From Bradyrhizobium sp. SZCCT0153 (lineage in GTDB: Bacteria; Pseudomonadota; Alphaproteobacteria; Rhizobiales; Xanthobacteraceae): DNA of 64,000 bases. The stretch is taken from positions 1-64,000 of the forward strand of contig NZ_JAFCKS010000013.1 in the NCBI RefSeq assembly GCF_018129995.1. The letters run 5' to 3'. A model generated the notes under the pieces. It did no database searches, was not told the origin of the DNA, and saw only the letters and a list, made by a program, of their open reading frames with translations. The position numbers and the translations under genes are program-made. Positions 1-9,223 of the stretch are shown here, in pieces (within the stretch, counting starts at the first letter, position 1; every line of letters begins with the position of its first letter).

Positions 1-1620
1 TGCAGACCCTGGCTCCGAAGCGTGCTCCGAGTTACCGTGGCCCGCGCTGTCGGCCGTTGCGACGCTCGGTTGGACGATCTCGGCTGCTTCCGATGCGTTT
101 GCTGAGGTCGAGGGTAAATCGTGCCCCGAATTGCCGTGCGCCACGACGGCCGGCTCTGTCGCCTGCACTGCCGCTGACACGCTCGCAGTGTCCGCAGCCG
201 CAGCGTGGTTCTCGGCGCCCTTGCCGACGCCGTTGCCCGGTGCGGAATCAGCTTCAGCCGACTCCGTGGCTGCAGCCTTTGCAGACCCTGGCTCCGAAGC
301 GTGCTCCGAGTTACCGTGGCCCGCGCTGTCGGCCGTTGCGACGCTCGGTTGGACGATCCCGGCTGCTTCCGATGCGTTTGCTGAGGTCGAGGGTAAATCG
401 TGCCCCGAATTGCCGTGCGCCACGACGGCCGGCTCTGTCGCCTGCACTGCCGCTGACACGCTCGCAGTGTCCGCAGCCGCAGCGTGGTTCTCGGCGCCCT
501 TGCCGACGCCGTTGCCCGGTGCGGAATCAGCTTCAGTCGACTCCGTGGCTGCAGCCTGTGCAGACCCTGGTTCCGAAGCGTGCTCCGAGTTACCGTGGCC
601 CGCGCTACCGGCCGTTGCGACGTCCGGTTCGACGATCTCGGCTGCTTCCGATGCATTTGCCGCGTGCGCGGAGTTGCCGTGTTCCACGCCGCCTGCTTCC
701 GCCTGCTTCGCTGACCCTGGCGAAGCCTCCGCAGCCGCAGCGTGGTTCTCGGCGCCTTTGCCGACACCGTTGCCCGGTGCGGAGTCAGCTTCAGTCGACT
801 CCGTGGCTGCAGTCCTTGCAAACCCCGGCTCCGAAGCGTGCTCCGAGTTACCGTGGCTCGCGGTGTCGGCCGCTGCGACGCTCTCGGCTGCTTCCGATGC
901 GCTTGCCGCGTGCGCGGAGTTGCCGTGTTCCACGCCGCCCGCTTCCGCCTGCTTCGCTGACCCTGGCGAAGCCTCCGCAGCCGCAGCGTGTTCGGCGCCA
1001 TTGCCGACACCGTTGCCCGGTGCGGAGTCAGCTTCAGTCGACTCCGTGGCTGCCGCCTTTGCAGACCCCGGCTCCGAAGCGTGCTCCGAGTTACCGTGGC
1101 TCGCGCTGTCGGCCGCTGCGACGCTCTCGGCTGCTTCCGATGTGTTTGCCGCGTGCGCGGAGTTGCCGTGTTCCACGCCGCCTGTTTCCGCCTGCTTCGC
1201 TGACCCTGGCGAAGCGTCCGCAGCCGCAGCGTGGTTCTCGGCGCCTTTGCCGACGCCGTTGCCCGGTTTGGAGTCAGCTTCGGTCGACTCCGTGGCTGCA
1301 GCCTTTGCAGACCCTGGCTCCGAAGCGTGCTCCGAGTTACCGTGGCTCGCGCTGTCGGCCGCTGCGACGCTCTCGGCTGCTTCCGATGCGTTTGCCGCGT
1401 GCGCGGAGTTGCCGTGCTCCACGCCGCCCGCTTCTGCCTTCTTCGCTAACCCTGGCGAATCGTCCGCGGCCTCAGCGCGATGCTCGGCCCCATTTCCGGC
1501 GCCGTTGCCCGGTGCGGAGTCGGCTTCAGCCGACTCCGTGGCTGCAGCCTTTGCAGACCCTGGCTCCGAAGCGTGCTCCGAGTTGCCGGGGCCCGCGCTG
1601 TCGGCCGATATGACGCCCGG
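1..1620 (-). repeat. In-frame tandem repeat array in the regulator tail
   Basis: The anchor TGCAGACCC (or a close variant) recurs at 1, 280, 559, 817, 1060, 1306 and 1552, giving periods of 279, 279, 258, 243, 246 and 246 bp, all multiples of three. Each unit encodes, on the minus strand, variants of HGNSEHASEPGSA followed by ADSAPGNGVGKGAEN. The copies at 1-279 and 280-558 differ at only about three bases, so that duplication is recent; units further right are more diverged and carry a different linker (EHGNSAHAANASEAAE). The array continues past the left edge. Confidence 0.95.
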
Positions 1621-3855
1621 TTGGACGATATAGTTCTGCCCAGTCGGCGAAACGCCGGTGGCCGCATTGACCGGCTCACTCTTCGACGTGAGATTTTCAA
1701 CAGCCGTGGCCGCCGCGCTATGAGCAAGTTCGATCGACGATACGTGAGCCGACACGCCAGAGGCGCCGTCGCTCTCGTCTGTGGCATTCGCCGAATCGTC
1801 CGTGGAAGTTCTGCCCCTCGTCGACGCCCCTAAGCCGGTCCGAGTCTGCCCGAATTGGAACCCGAAGCCGTCGTCGGACAGAACGCTCCAAACTCCAGCC
1901 GTCCCCAGTGTGCTCTCGCTCGCCGCGCCCATGGCATGGACTTTGTCCGTGCTCAGAGCAGTCTCATCGAGTGCGGTCGCCGATTTCAGCGCTTCTTCGA
2001 GTTGCTCCAGGGTGATCGCGACAGCCGCGGCTTCCGGCTGGGAGGCGGCATCCGACTCCGCAATGGATACAATCCCCTGCAGATGGACTTCCAGCAGGCC
2101 GCGATCCCCGATATCGAGAACATGATCGGTCGGATTCACGTAGACGATCGTCTCATTGCTTGCGGCGTTGTAGATCCAGGCAAGGGTATGTGGCGGTATG
2201 GACTTGATTGCTGCCGTCATTTGCAGCCAGGCAAGCACTCCGAAAGCCGCAAGATTGATCCTGCTCGCCCCGGATGCGAAATCGAAGCCAGACTGGGAAG
2301 AGGTCGAAACGGAATCGATCGAGGAACGATGAACAACGTTTTCATCAACGTTGCCGCCCGCCAGTTGATCGCTGCCATCTCCGGCAATACTGGCGTCGTG
2401 TCCAGGGTCCACCAAGCCGGGGGTTTTTTGGAGGTTGTCACCCGCGGCGCCATCCACAGTGCCGTGGCTCATCTGGCTCCGAGCGCCTTCTTCAGCGACG
2501 CTTTGGTTTCCAGTGGTCACAAGCGCGGAAGCCAGGCCGGCATCGTGCGCAAGGAAACCCGGGGCTGAGCTGTCGACATGATGAGCGTCAGCATTGGCGA
2601 TCGCGGCCAGTTTTGTGGCCGCATTCTCTCCAGTGACGGCCAGGAGACTGTCGATCGGCGCTTTACCCGCCTCATGCGCCTGTGCGGCGATATGGGGGTC
2701 GTGCAGTGCGTAGATCAACGCACCGGCGACAGTGGCGAAGGTGCCATACCCTCCGTGAACCGATATCGGATTGGAAGCAAGCCGCGGGAGTTGATGTTCC
2801 GGGATCGGGTCACCTCCGATCTGTGGGTCGCTGGTTCCTCGCAGGAAAAGCGAGGGAAGATTGGGCGTGCTCGATCCAACAGGACCGTAGTCTTTCCACG
2901 GTTTCGGGCCTGCGGATTGCTCGGCCGCGCGCAACGCTTCCATTGCCGCCGCCGGGTTCGCGACTTGACCCATCTTGGCAAAGAAGTCTCTCAGTGTGGG
3001 CGGAGGCGTCTCGCCGGATTCCGAGACGATGAGGTGTCGGAGAATGGCTTTTTTCCAGGGCTCATAACCGGCGTGCTCGCCCGCGTGGCCGAAGCTGTTG
3101 TCATTCGGAAGCATTGCGTTCGCTTCCGAGGCCTTGAGTTCGTCCGCAACTACGAGCGCCAAAAGGGCCAGCGAGAGCGTGCTGAAGGCGGAGGTGCGCT
3201 GCAACAATGCGATGGTCGCGAGCACCGTCCTGTTGGTGATCTCAAGCTTCTGAAAGATATTGTACAGGTGGACTTTGACTGTCCCTTGGGAAACGTTGAG
3301 CTGGCGCGCGATCTCCTTGTTCGACATTCCTTCCGACACCAGTCGTGCTATTTGACGTTCCCGGCCCGTCAATAGCTCCAGCATCTTTTCAATTTTGCCG
3401 CCGCCGTCAGCGTCCTTGCCGATTGGCCAGAGATCGGACCGCTCCAGCGACACACCGCGCTTCGTCATCAGCCGCAGTGATTGCAGCATGGTGTCGGGCG
3501 AGGCGTACTTCGAAATTACGCTGCAGGCGCCGGCAGCAATGGCTGCAGTCAGATCGTGGTCGGTGTCGGACTCGGTAAAGAACACCAGGCGCGTGGGAAG
3601 CTTCTCGGCTTTCACGATCGCGAGGAGCTCGGATACCGTCAGATCCGGCAGGGTGTCAGCAAGAAGCGCGACGTCGGGTATCAAATTCCGAATTGCCTCG
3701 AGGCAGCCCGTCCCGTCGCTGGACGAGGCGACGACGTCGAAGTCCTGCTGTGCCCCGAATACCGACTTCAGCCCCTGCAGGACGATCGGTTGTCGATCCA
3801 CGATCACAAGCCGGATGCGTGCGGTTATCCCCTGCTTCGCAGTCACGTCTAACAT
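1..3855 (-). CDS. Giant LuxR-type transcriptional regulator with degenerate receiver and repeat tail (3' end outside window)
   Basis: No stop codon occurs in this minus-strand frame from 3918 down to base 1, so at least 1285 codons are open and the gene leaves the window. Residues ~10-140 look like a response-regulator receiver (VDRQPIVLQGL, FFTES, SVISKYA), but the usual phospho-Asp position reads Ala (PDVALLADTLP). Residues ~160-210 are a clear LuxR/GerE helix-turn-helix (LTGRERQIARLVSEGMSNKE, then VSQGTVKVHL). A hydrophobic stretch follows (~215-237), then weakly hydrophobic ones near 371-385 and 530-549, then a motif IPPHTLAWIYN...IVYVNPTDH (~553-577), and from ~750 an Ala/Glu/Ser/Gly/Asn/His-rich repeat tail. 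The start at 3855 has GAGG upstream; an in-frame ATG at 3894 is the alternative. Function beyond DNA binding is unknown. Confidence 0.85.
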   Translation of the reverse strand, partial: MLDVTAKQGITARIRLVIVDRQPIVLQGLKSVFGAQQDFDVVASSSDGTGCLEAIRNLIPDVALLADTLPDLTVSELLAIVKAEKLPTRLVFFTESDTDHDLTAAIAAGACSVISKYASPDTMLQSLRLMTKRGVSLERSDLWPIGKDADGGGKIEKMLELLTGRERQIARLVSEGMSNKEIARQLNVSQGTVKVHLYNIFQKLEITNRTVLATIALLQRTSAFSTLSLALLALVVADELKASEANAMLPNDNSFGHAGEHAGYEPWKKAILRHLIVSESGETPPPTLRDFFAKMGQVANPAAAMEALRAAEQSAGPKPWKDYGPVGSSTPNLPSLFLRGTSDPQIGGDPIPEHQLPRLASNPISVHGGYGTFATVAGALIYALHDPHIAAQAHEAGKAPIDSLLAVTGENAATKLAAIANADAHHVDSSAPGFLAHDAGLASALVTTGNQSVAEEGARSQMSHGTVDGAAGDNLQKTPGLVDPGHDASIAGDGSDQLAGGNVDENVVHRSSIDSVSTSSQSGFDFASGASRINLAAFGVLAWLQMTAAIKSIPPHTLAWIYNAASNETIVYVNPTDHVLDIGDRGLLEVHLQGIVSIAESDAASQPEAAAVAITLEQLEEALKSATALDETALSTDKVHAMGAASESTLGTAGVWSVLSDDGFGFQFGQTRTGLGASTRGRTSTDDSANATDESDGASGVSAHVSSIELAHSAAATAVENLTSKSEPVNAATGVSPTGQNYIVQPGVISADSAGPGNSEHASEPGSAKAAATESAEADSAPGNGAGNGAEHRAEAADDSPGLAKKAEAGGVEHGNSAHAANASEAAESVAAADSASHGNSEHASEPGSAKAAATESTEADSKPGNGVGKGAENHAAAADASPGSAKQAETGGVEHGNSAHAANTSEAAESVAAADSASHGNSEHASEPGSAKAAATESTEADSAPGNGVGNGAEHAAAAEASPGSAKQAEAGGVEHGNSAHAASASEAAESVAAADTASHGNSEHASEPGFARTAATESTEADSAPGNGVGKGAENHAAAAEASPGSAKQAEAGGVEHGNSAHAANASEAAEIVEPDVATAGSAGHGNSEHASEPGSAQAAATESTEADSAPGNGVGKGAENHAAAADTASVSAAVQATEPAVVAHGNSGHDLPSTSANASEAAGIVQPSVATADSAGHGNSEHASEPGSAKAAATESAEADSAPGNGVGKGAENHAAAADTASVSAAVQATEPAVVAHGNSGHDLPSTSANASEAAEIVQPSVATADSAGHGNSEHASEPGSA

Positions 3856-3993
3856 GGACTTTGCCTCGGCCCGGCGATCTATGTCCTTCGGCATATGGCC
3901 GGGGGCCGGGTCAGGGTATTAAATTACAATTAATCGTTTGGAGAAAGAGGCTTAGCGGGGTTAACCCGACCTAAAATTGCAGGATTTGACGGT

Positions 3994-4338
3994 ATGCAGG
4001 TAGGAATTGTCTCCTTTGACCCGATGGGCGTCGCTGTTGACTGGCTCGATGCCTACCGCGCGGGCGATATCGAAGCGCTCTTGGACATGCACGCCGACGA
4101 TGCCGTGGTTCACTGCGGCTGCGGCGGCGGCAAAACCATTACCGGCCGCGAGGCACTTCGCGCCTATTGGGTCGATCGCCTCCGGGAGTATCCGGCGAGC
4201 TCGCTGGACGATCTCAATCCCTGGCACAACGACGGGACCATTCTCTCTTACGTCACGAGTGCTGGCGTCATGAGCGCGCTTTTTGCGTTTGACGAGGTGG
4301 GCAGGATCAAGGAGCTGGACTGCAGTCCACCCCACTAG
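3994..4338 (+). CDS. SnoaL-like / NTF2-fold protein
   Basis: A 114-residue protein with the pattern of small NTF2-fold (SnoaL-like) proteins: an N-terminal helix DWLDAYRAGDIEALLDMHADDAVV, a GREALRAYW segment and C-terminal strands ending in FDEVGRIKELD. It lies divergently from the LuxR-type gene with about 140 bp between start codons. The ATG at 3994 has AGGA upstream; a second in-frame ATG at 4024 sits just before the conserved domain. The substrate cannot be inferred. A Cys-Gly-Cys-Gly-Gly-Gly run (residues ~45-50) is unusual. Confidence 0.7.
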   Translation: MQVGIVSFDPMGVAVDWLDAYRAGDIEALLDMHADDAVVHCGCGGGKTITGREALRAYWVDRLREYPASSLDDLNPWHNDGTILSYVTSAGVMSALFAFDEVGRIKELDCSPPH

Positions 4339-4383
4339 ACCCGCGGCGTGATCCAAACCGGCAGCGGGACACGCGCAGGTTGA

Positions 4384-5151
4384 CTACACGACCTGCCTCG
4401 CAGCCGCCGAGATCATCACCAGCCCGCCGGTGACGACGGCAACATCGAGGATCGCGGTGTGGATGTGCACCGGCATCCGCTCGACGAAGGCTTTTGCCAG
4501 GAACGCGCCGGGGATCGCAATCCCGCCGATCAGCAGCGCAAAGGCGAGCACCTGTGCCGTCACCACGCCGGCAAGACCGAACACCGAGATCTTGATGAGG
4601 CCGGTGCCGAGCGAGATCATCGCGTCGGTCGCGATCACGGCGGCGCCTTCGAGGCCCGCGGCCATCAGCAGCGAGAGCAGGATCACGCCGGAGCCCGACG
4701 TGCCGCCGACCAGCACGCCGTAGCCGACCGAGCCTGCGGCAAGACCGGCGTCTCCGATCCTGACCTGGCGACGGCGCAGCACGCGGCGCAGCGGCACGCT
4801 CAGGATCAGCATGGTGCCGATCACAAGCGCGGCGCCGGCATTGGTGAGGCGCGTATAGCCGTAGGCGCCGAGCGCAGTCGTCAGCGCCGCGCAGGCGAGC
4901 ACGATCAGCGCCCGGCGGCGATCGGCATGGCGCAGATAGGCGACCGCGCGGCTCGCATTGGTGAAGATGGCGGAGATCGCGATGATCGGCACCACCGGTT
5001 CGGCGCCGACCAGCGGCACCAGCACCAGCGGCATCAGCGCCCCGGTGCCGTAGCCGGCGAGACCACCGATAACGGACGCAAACAACGCCATCAACGCGAC
5101 CAGCAGGAGCTGGAAAATCGAGATGTCGGCGAAGCCCGAGACGATGGTCAC
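4384..5151 (-). CDS. TSUP family (TauE/SafE-type) membrane permease
   Basis: A 255-residue, strongly hydrophobic protein with about seven or eight membrane segments. It has the TSUP/TauE signature features: an early ASVIGGLAGYGTGALMPLVL glycine-rich helix and a related GYGVLVGGTSGSGVILL segment in the second half, reflecting the internal duplication of this family. TSUP proteins export or import sulfite, sulfonates or related small anions; the substrate here is unknown. Its ATG overlaps the cca stop by 4 nt (5148-5151), so it is the last gene of the DUF1285-Nudix-DUF6111-cca operon. Confidence 0.85.
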   Translation of the reverse strand: MTIVSGFADISIFQLLLVALMALFASVIGGLAGYGTGALMPLVLVPLVGAEPVVPIIAISAIFTNASRAVAYLRHADRRRALIVLACAALTTALGAYGYTRLTNAGAALVIGTMLILSVPLRRVLRRRQVRIGDAGLAAGSVGYGVLVGGTSGSGVILLSLLMAAGLEGAAVIATDAMISLGTGLIKISVFGLAGVVTAQVLAFALLIGGIAIPGAFLAKAFVERMPVHIHTAILDVAVVTGGLVMISAAARQVV

Positions 5152-6404
5152 GTTCTCTCATCGCGGCCGATGCGGGCCGCTGCTTGATCGGCGATGGAAG
5201 CGAGTGCGGCTTCCTCTAGGGGAAAATCCGCCGCAAGCCAAGCGTCCTCGGCCAGCGTCAACACATGCCCGAGCGCGGGTCCTTCCGCCAGGCCGCGCGC
5301 GATGAAGTCGGCGGCGCGGAGCGGAAATTTCGGCGCGGTCCAGCGCTGCGGCAGCTCGGCGAGCGCACGCCATCGCGGCGAGCCGACGTCGGCGCCGCCT
5401 CTCGCCCAGCTCAGCAACACACGATCGTGATAGCGCTCGGGGCCAAGCCGGTAGAGCAACCGCCGCGCATTGGCCTCGTCCTTGGCGGCGAAACGCCACC
5501 AGCGATGTCCCATCGAATCCAGCGCCTTGGTTTCCGCATTGGAGAGCCTCAGGCGCGTGGCGACGCGCTTGGCATCTTCGGTCACGGCGACCGTCAGCGC
5601 GGCGAGCCGCCGCGTGCTGCTTGCGGGCAGGCCGAGCTCGCGCTCGATCGCGATCATCGCCGCCAGCGGCCCGGTATAGGCGACGCCGCCGGTCAGCGCC
5701 TGCAGCAATCCGCCATCCGCCATGGCGAGCGCGGCGTCGGACGCACCGTGAGCGACCAGCAGCTTCAGCATCTCCATGCGCAGCCGCTCGGCCGACAGGC
5801 TGGCCAGGCCGGCGCGGCCGCGGATGCAGGCGAGATAGCCGTCGCGGTCTGGATCGCCGGCGCCGAACGCGGCGTGGATGCGGAAGAAGCGCAGGATGCG
5901 AAGATAGTCCTCGGCGATGCGCCGATCGGGGTCGCCGATGAAGCGCACGCGCCGCGCGGCGGCATCGGCGATGCCGCCGACATGGTCGTACACGATACCC
6001 GTTGCGCCGGCCGACAGGCCGTTCATGGTGAAGTCGCGCCGCTCGGCGTCCTTCACCCAGTCGCGGCCGAACGCGACCTTGGCCTTGCGGCCGAAGGTTT
6101 CGGTATCCTCGCGCAGCGTCGTGACCTCAAAGGGCTTGCCGTCGATGACCAGCGTGATCGTGCCGTGGTCGATGCCGGTCGGCACGCTCTTGATGCCGGC
6201 AGCCCTGGCGCGCCGCATCACCTCGTCCGGCAGCGCCGTGGTCGCGATGTCGATGTCACCGGGCACCAGACCGAGCAGCGCGTTGCGCACGGCGCCGCCG
6301 ACCACCCGCGCCTCCTCGCCATCCGCATTGAGCAATTGCAGGACACGCGCGGTCCCGCCTGAGATCAGCCAGGGCGCATCGGCGAGTAACGGCTCCGCGC
6401 TCAT
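5148..6404 (-). CDS. cca: CCA tRNA nucleotidyltransferase
   Basis: A 418-residue class II nucleotidyltransferase that adds or repairs the 3' CCA of tRNA. The head domain shows the RVVGGAVRNALLG motif, the catalytic GDIDIATTA (two Asp), then RRDFTMNGLS and the GDPDRRIAEDYLRILRFFR motif that recognises tRNA and nucleotide. The reading frame is open 33 codons further upstream, but that stretch overlaps DUF6111 and has no family similarity, so the start MSAEPLLADAPW at 6404 is preferred. It sits 10 bp after DUF6111 and overlaps the TSUP gene by 4 nt. In alphaproteobacteria a Nudix gene directly upstream of cca is a recurrent arrangement. Confidence 0.93.
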   Translation of the reverse strand: MSAEPLLADAPWLISGGTARVLQLLNADGEEARVVGGAVRNALLGLVPGDIDIATTALPDEVMRRARAAGIKSVPTGIDHGTITLVIDGKPFEVTTLREDTETFGRKAKVAFGRDWVKDAERRDFTMNGLSAGATGIVYDHVGGIADAAARRVRFIGDPDRRIAEDYLRILRFFRIHAAFGAGDPDRDGYLACIRGRAGLASLSAERLRMEMLKLLVAHGASDAALAMADGGLLQALTGGVAYTGPLAAMIAIERELGLPASSTRRLAALTVAVTEDAKRVATRLRLSNAETKALDSMGHRWWRFAAKDEANARRLLYRLGPERYHDRVLLSWARGGADVGSPRWRALAELPQRWTAPKFPLRAADFIARGLAEGPALGHVLTLAEDAWLAADFPLEEAALASIADQAAARIGRDERT

Positions 6405-6414
6405 CGTCCGGCCC

Positions 6415-6678
6415 TTATTTTTCCCTGCCCGGCACCAGCTTGCCGTTCTCGATATGGGCTGGAATGTAAGTCGAGTCCGGCGCCGCGCCGGAGAAATGCG
6501 CAAAGCCGATCAGTCCCGCGATCACCAGCACGAGCGCCGCCAGCATGAGGCGCGCGACGATGGTGATCGGCCAGGAGGATTGCACGAACAGGCCGGAACG
6601 GGTCGCGGCCAGGAACAGCGCATAGACGGCAAAGGGAACGAGGAAAATTCCGATCTCGGTCAGGATCGGCCGGATCAT
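6415..6678 (-). CDS. DUF6111 family small membrane protein
   Basis: An 87-residue protein with two predicted membrane helices (FLVPFAVYALFLAA near residue 12 and MLAALVLVIAGLIGFAHF near 46) and a short polar tail HIENGKLVPG that is characteristic of the family I know as DUF6111. Function is unknown. It overlaps the end of the Nudix gene by 4 nt and precedes cca by 10 bp, so the three are almost certainly co-transcribed. Confidence 0.8.
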   Translation of the reverse strand: MIRPILTEIGIFLVPFAVYALFLAATRSGLFVQSSWPITIVARLMLAALVLVIAGLIGFAHFSGAAPDSTYIPAHIENGKLVPGREK

Positions 6679-7346
6679 GACGAGTAGATCCGCTCATAAA
6701 GCACGCGCAGCATTCCGGCCGTCGCACCCCAGATGTAGCGTTCCGCGAATGGCATCGCATAGTAGGACCGCTCCATGCCGCGGAATTCCTTGCTGTGCAC
6801 CTGGTGGTTGGCCGGGTTCATCAGGAAGGATAGCGGCACCTCGAACGCATCATCAACCTCGGAATGGTTGATGGTGAGCTCGAAGCCGGGCCGGACCCTT
6901 GCGACCGTCGGCAGGATGCGGAAGCCGAAGCCGGTGCCGTAGAGATCGAGATAGCCGATCGGCTCGACGAAGTCGCGCGACAGCCCGACCTCCTCCTCCG
7001 CCTCGCGCAGCGCCGCATCGAGCGGCGAGGAATCGGTCGCGTCGATCTTGCCGCCGGGAAAGGCGATCTGGCCGGCATGGTCGTTCAGATGCGCCGACCG
7101 CTGCGTCAACAGGATGGTCGGCTCGGGATGGTCGACCACCGCGATCAGGACCGCCGCCGGCCGCACCGGCTGCTCGCGCGCGATGATCTCGAGCATCTTG
7201 TCGGTGCCGGGATCGCCCGAAGCCGGAATGATGTTCGGATCGTACAGGCCGGGTGGAACGTCGAAGCCCAATCGCGCCGTGGTGCGCGCGAAGAAATCCG
7301 CGGCGCCGATCGCGACGGGCTCGTTCTTCAGGATAGGCTTGTTCAA
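6675..7346 (-). CDS. Nudix hydrolase, CoA pyrophosphatase type
   Basis: A 223-residue Nudix enzyme. The UPF0035 signature LLTQRSAHLNDHAGQIAFPG precedes a Nudix box of the CoA-pyrophosphatase form (GGKIDATDSS, then ALREAEEEVGL), which binds the catalytic metals. The family cleaves CoA or its oxidised forms into phosphopantetheine and 3',5'-ADP. The start codon appears to be TTG at 7346, overlapping the DUF1285 stop as TTGA; no in-frame ATG exists before the conserved N-terminal region, so the TTG start and translational coupling are likely. Confidence 0.9.
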   Translation of the reverse strand: MNKPILKNEPVAIGAADFFARTTARLGFDVPPGLYDPNIIPASGDPGTDKMLEIIAREQPVRPAAVLIAVVDHPEPTILLTQRSAHLNDHAGQIAFPGGKIDATDSSPLDAALREAEEEVGLSRDFVEPIGYLDLYGTGFGFRILPTVARVRPGFELTINHSEVDDAFEVPLSFLMNPANHQVHSKEFRGMERSYYAMPFAERYIWGATAGMLRVLYERIYSS

Positions 7347-7954
7347 AGCGCGGCCCTCACCTGCTCTGCGTCGGCCATGGCGAAGAATTCGCCGGCCGAT
7401 TCGACGCCGAACATCGGCTGGCCATCGACCATCCGCTCCTCGCCCATGTCAACCAGATCGTAGTAGAGCGCGCGGGTGACCTTGGCCCAGAGCTCGGCGC
7501 GAACATGCAGGTATGGCGTCAGTCCGCCGTCTTTGGCCTGCTCGAAGCGCAGCCGGTGCGCGGCGTCGCAGGTGACCCAGTCGTCGACATTGGTGCGGAA
7601 GCGGAGCACGCGATGGTTGTCCTCGCCCTCCTTCTGCATCTCGACCGCCATGAACGGCGCATCGTCGACGCGAATGCCGACCTTCTCCACGGGCGTGACG
7701 AGGAAATGCTTGTCGCCTTCGCGCTTCAGCACCGTCGAGAACAGGCGAACCAGCGCAGGGCGGCCGATTGGCGTCCCCAAATAGAACCAAGTACCATCCG
7801 AGGCGATTCGGATATCGAGATCGCCGCAAAACGGCGGATTCCACAGATGCACCGGCGGCAGGCCCTTTTTGGCACCGTCGGCATCGGCAGCGCTTTTGGC
7901 GGCGGCAGTCAGCCCTTCGAGACCGCGATCGGCGCTCTGCCCTTGGTTCGCCAT
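7343..7954 (-). CDS. DUF1285 family protein
   Basis: A 203-residue cytoplasmic protein of the DUF1285 type, with the recognisable PPVHLWNPPFCGDLDIRI and DGTWFYLGTPIGRPALVRLF segments near the N terminus and FLVTPVEKVGIRV in the middle. Function is unknown; it heads the Nudix-DUF6111-cca operon. An in-frame GTG at 7978 would add 8 residues but falls in a 17-bp tandem duplication. The ATG at 7954 has AAGGG at good spacing and is preferred. Confidence 0.85.
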   Translation of the reverse strand: MANQGQSADRGLEGLTAAAKSAADADGAKKGLPPVHLWNPPFCGDLDIRIASDGTWFYLGTPIGRPALVRLFSTVLKREGDKHFLVTPVEKVGIRVDDAPFMAVEMQKEGEDNHRVLRFRTNVDDWVTCDAAHRLRFEQAKDGGLTPYLHVRAELWAKVTRALYYDLVDMGEERMVDGQPMFGVESAGEFFAMADAEQVRAAL

Positions 7955-7967
7955 GGTTTGCCCTTTG

Positions 7968-8001
7968 TCATTTGGCACGATTGGTCATTTGGCACGATTG
8001 G
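7968..8001. repeat. 17-bp perfect tandem duplication upstream of DUF1285
   Basis: The sequence TCATTTGGCACGATTGG occurs twice back to back at 7968-7984 and 7985-8001. It covers the untranslated leader of the DUF1285 gene and duplicates a GTG-CCA-AAT-GAC stretch on the minus strand, producing two alternative in-frame or near-frame start-like codons. Confidence 0.9.
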
Positions 8002-8224
8002 TGCAGGTTTACGTTGTAGCCGGGTGCACGGTTCCACCCCGCATTAGTCCGGTGTGGAGGTCGCCACTTCGTGATGCCCTACATAACCCCAAGCCGATAA
8101 GGTGGGGATAGGTTAATTCAACGAATACATGGCCTTCGTGCAAGTCTAGCATAGGGCCCATGTGATGACTTGTGACGACATGACGATGCAAGCGAGCCGC
8201 ATGGCAGGCTGAAGGAGCTAACGG

Positions 8225-9222
<998 letters not shown>

Positions 9223-9223
<1 letters not shown>

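Noticed and set aside
1..1620. Possible CRISPR array
   Set aside because: Periods of 243-279 bp, no unique spacers between short repeats and every unit in frame with a protein.
57..1633. Long plus-strand open frames of about 500 codons across the repeat array
   Set aside because: They are Arg/Pro/Leu or Ala/Ser/Pro-rich shadows of the repeats. The minus-strand frame is continuous with the LuxR domain and has the natural codon use.
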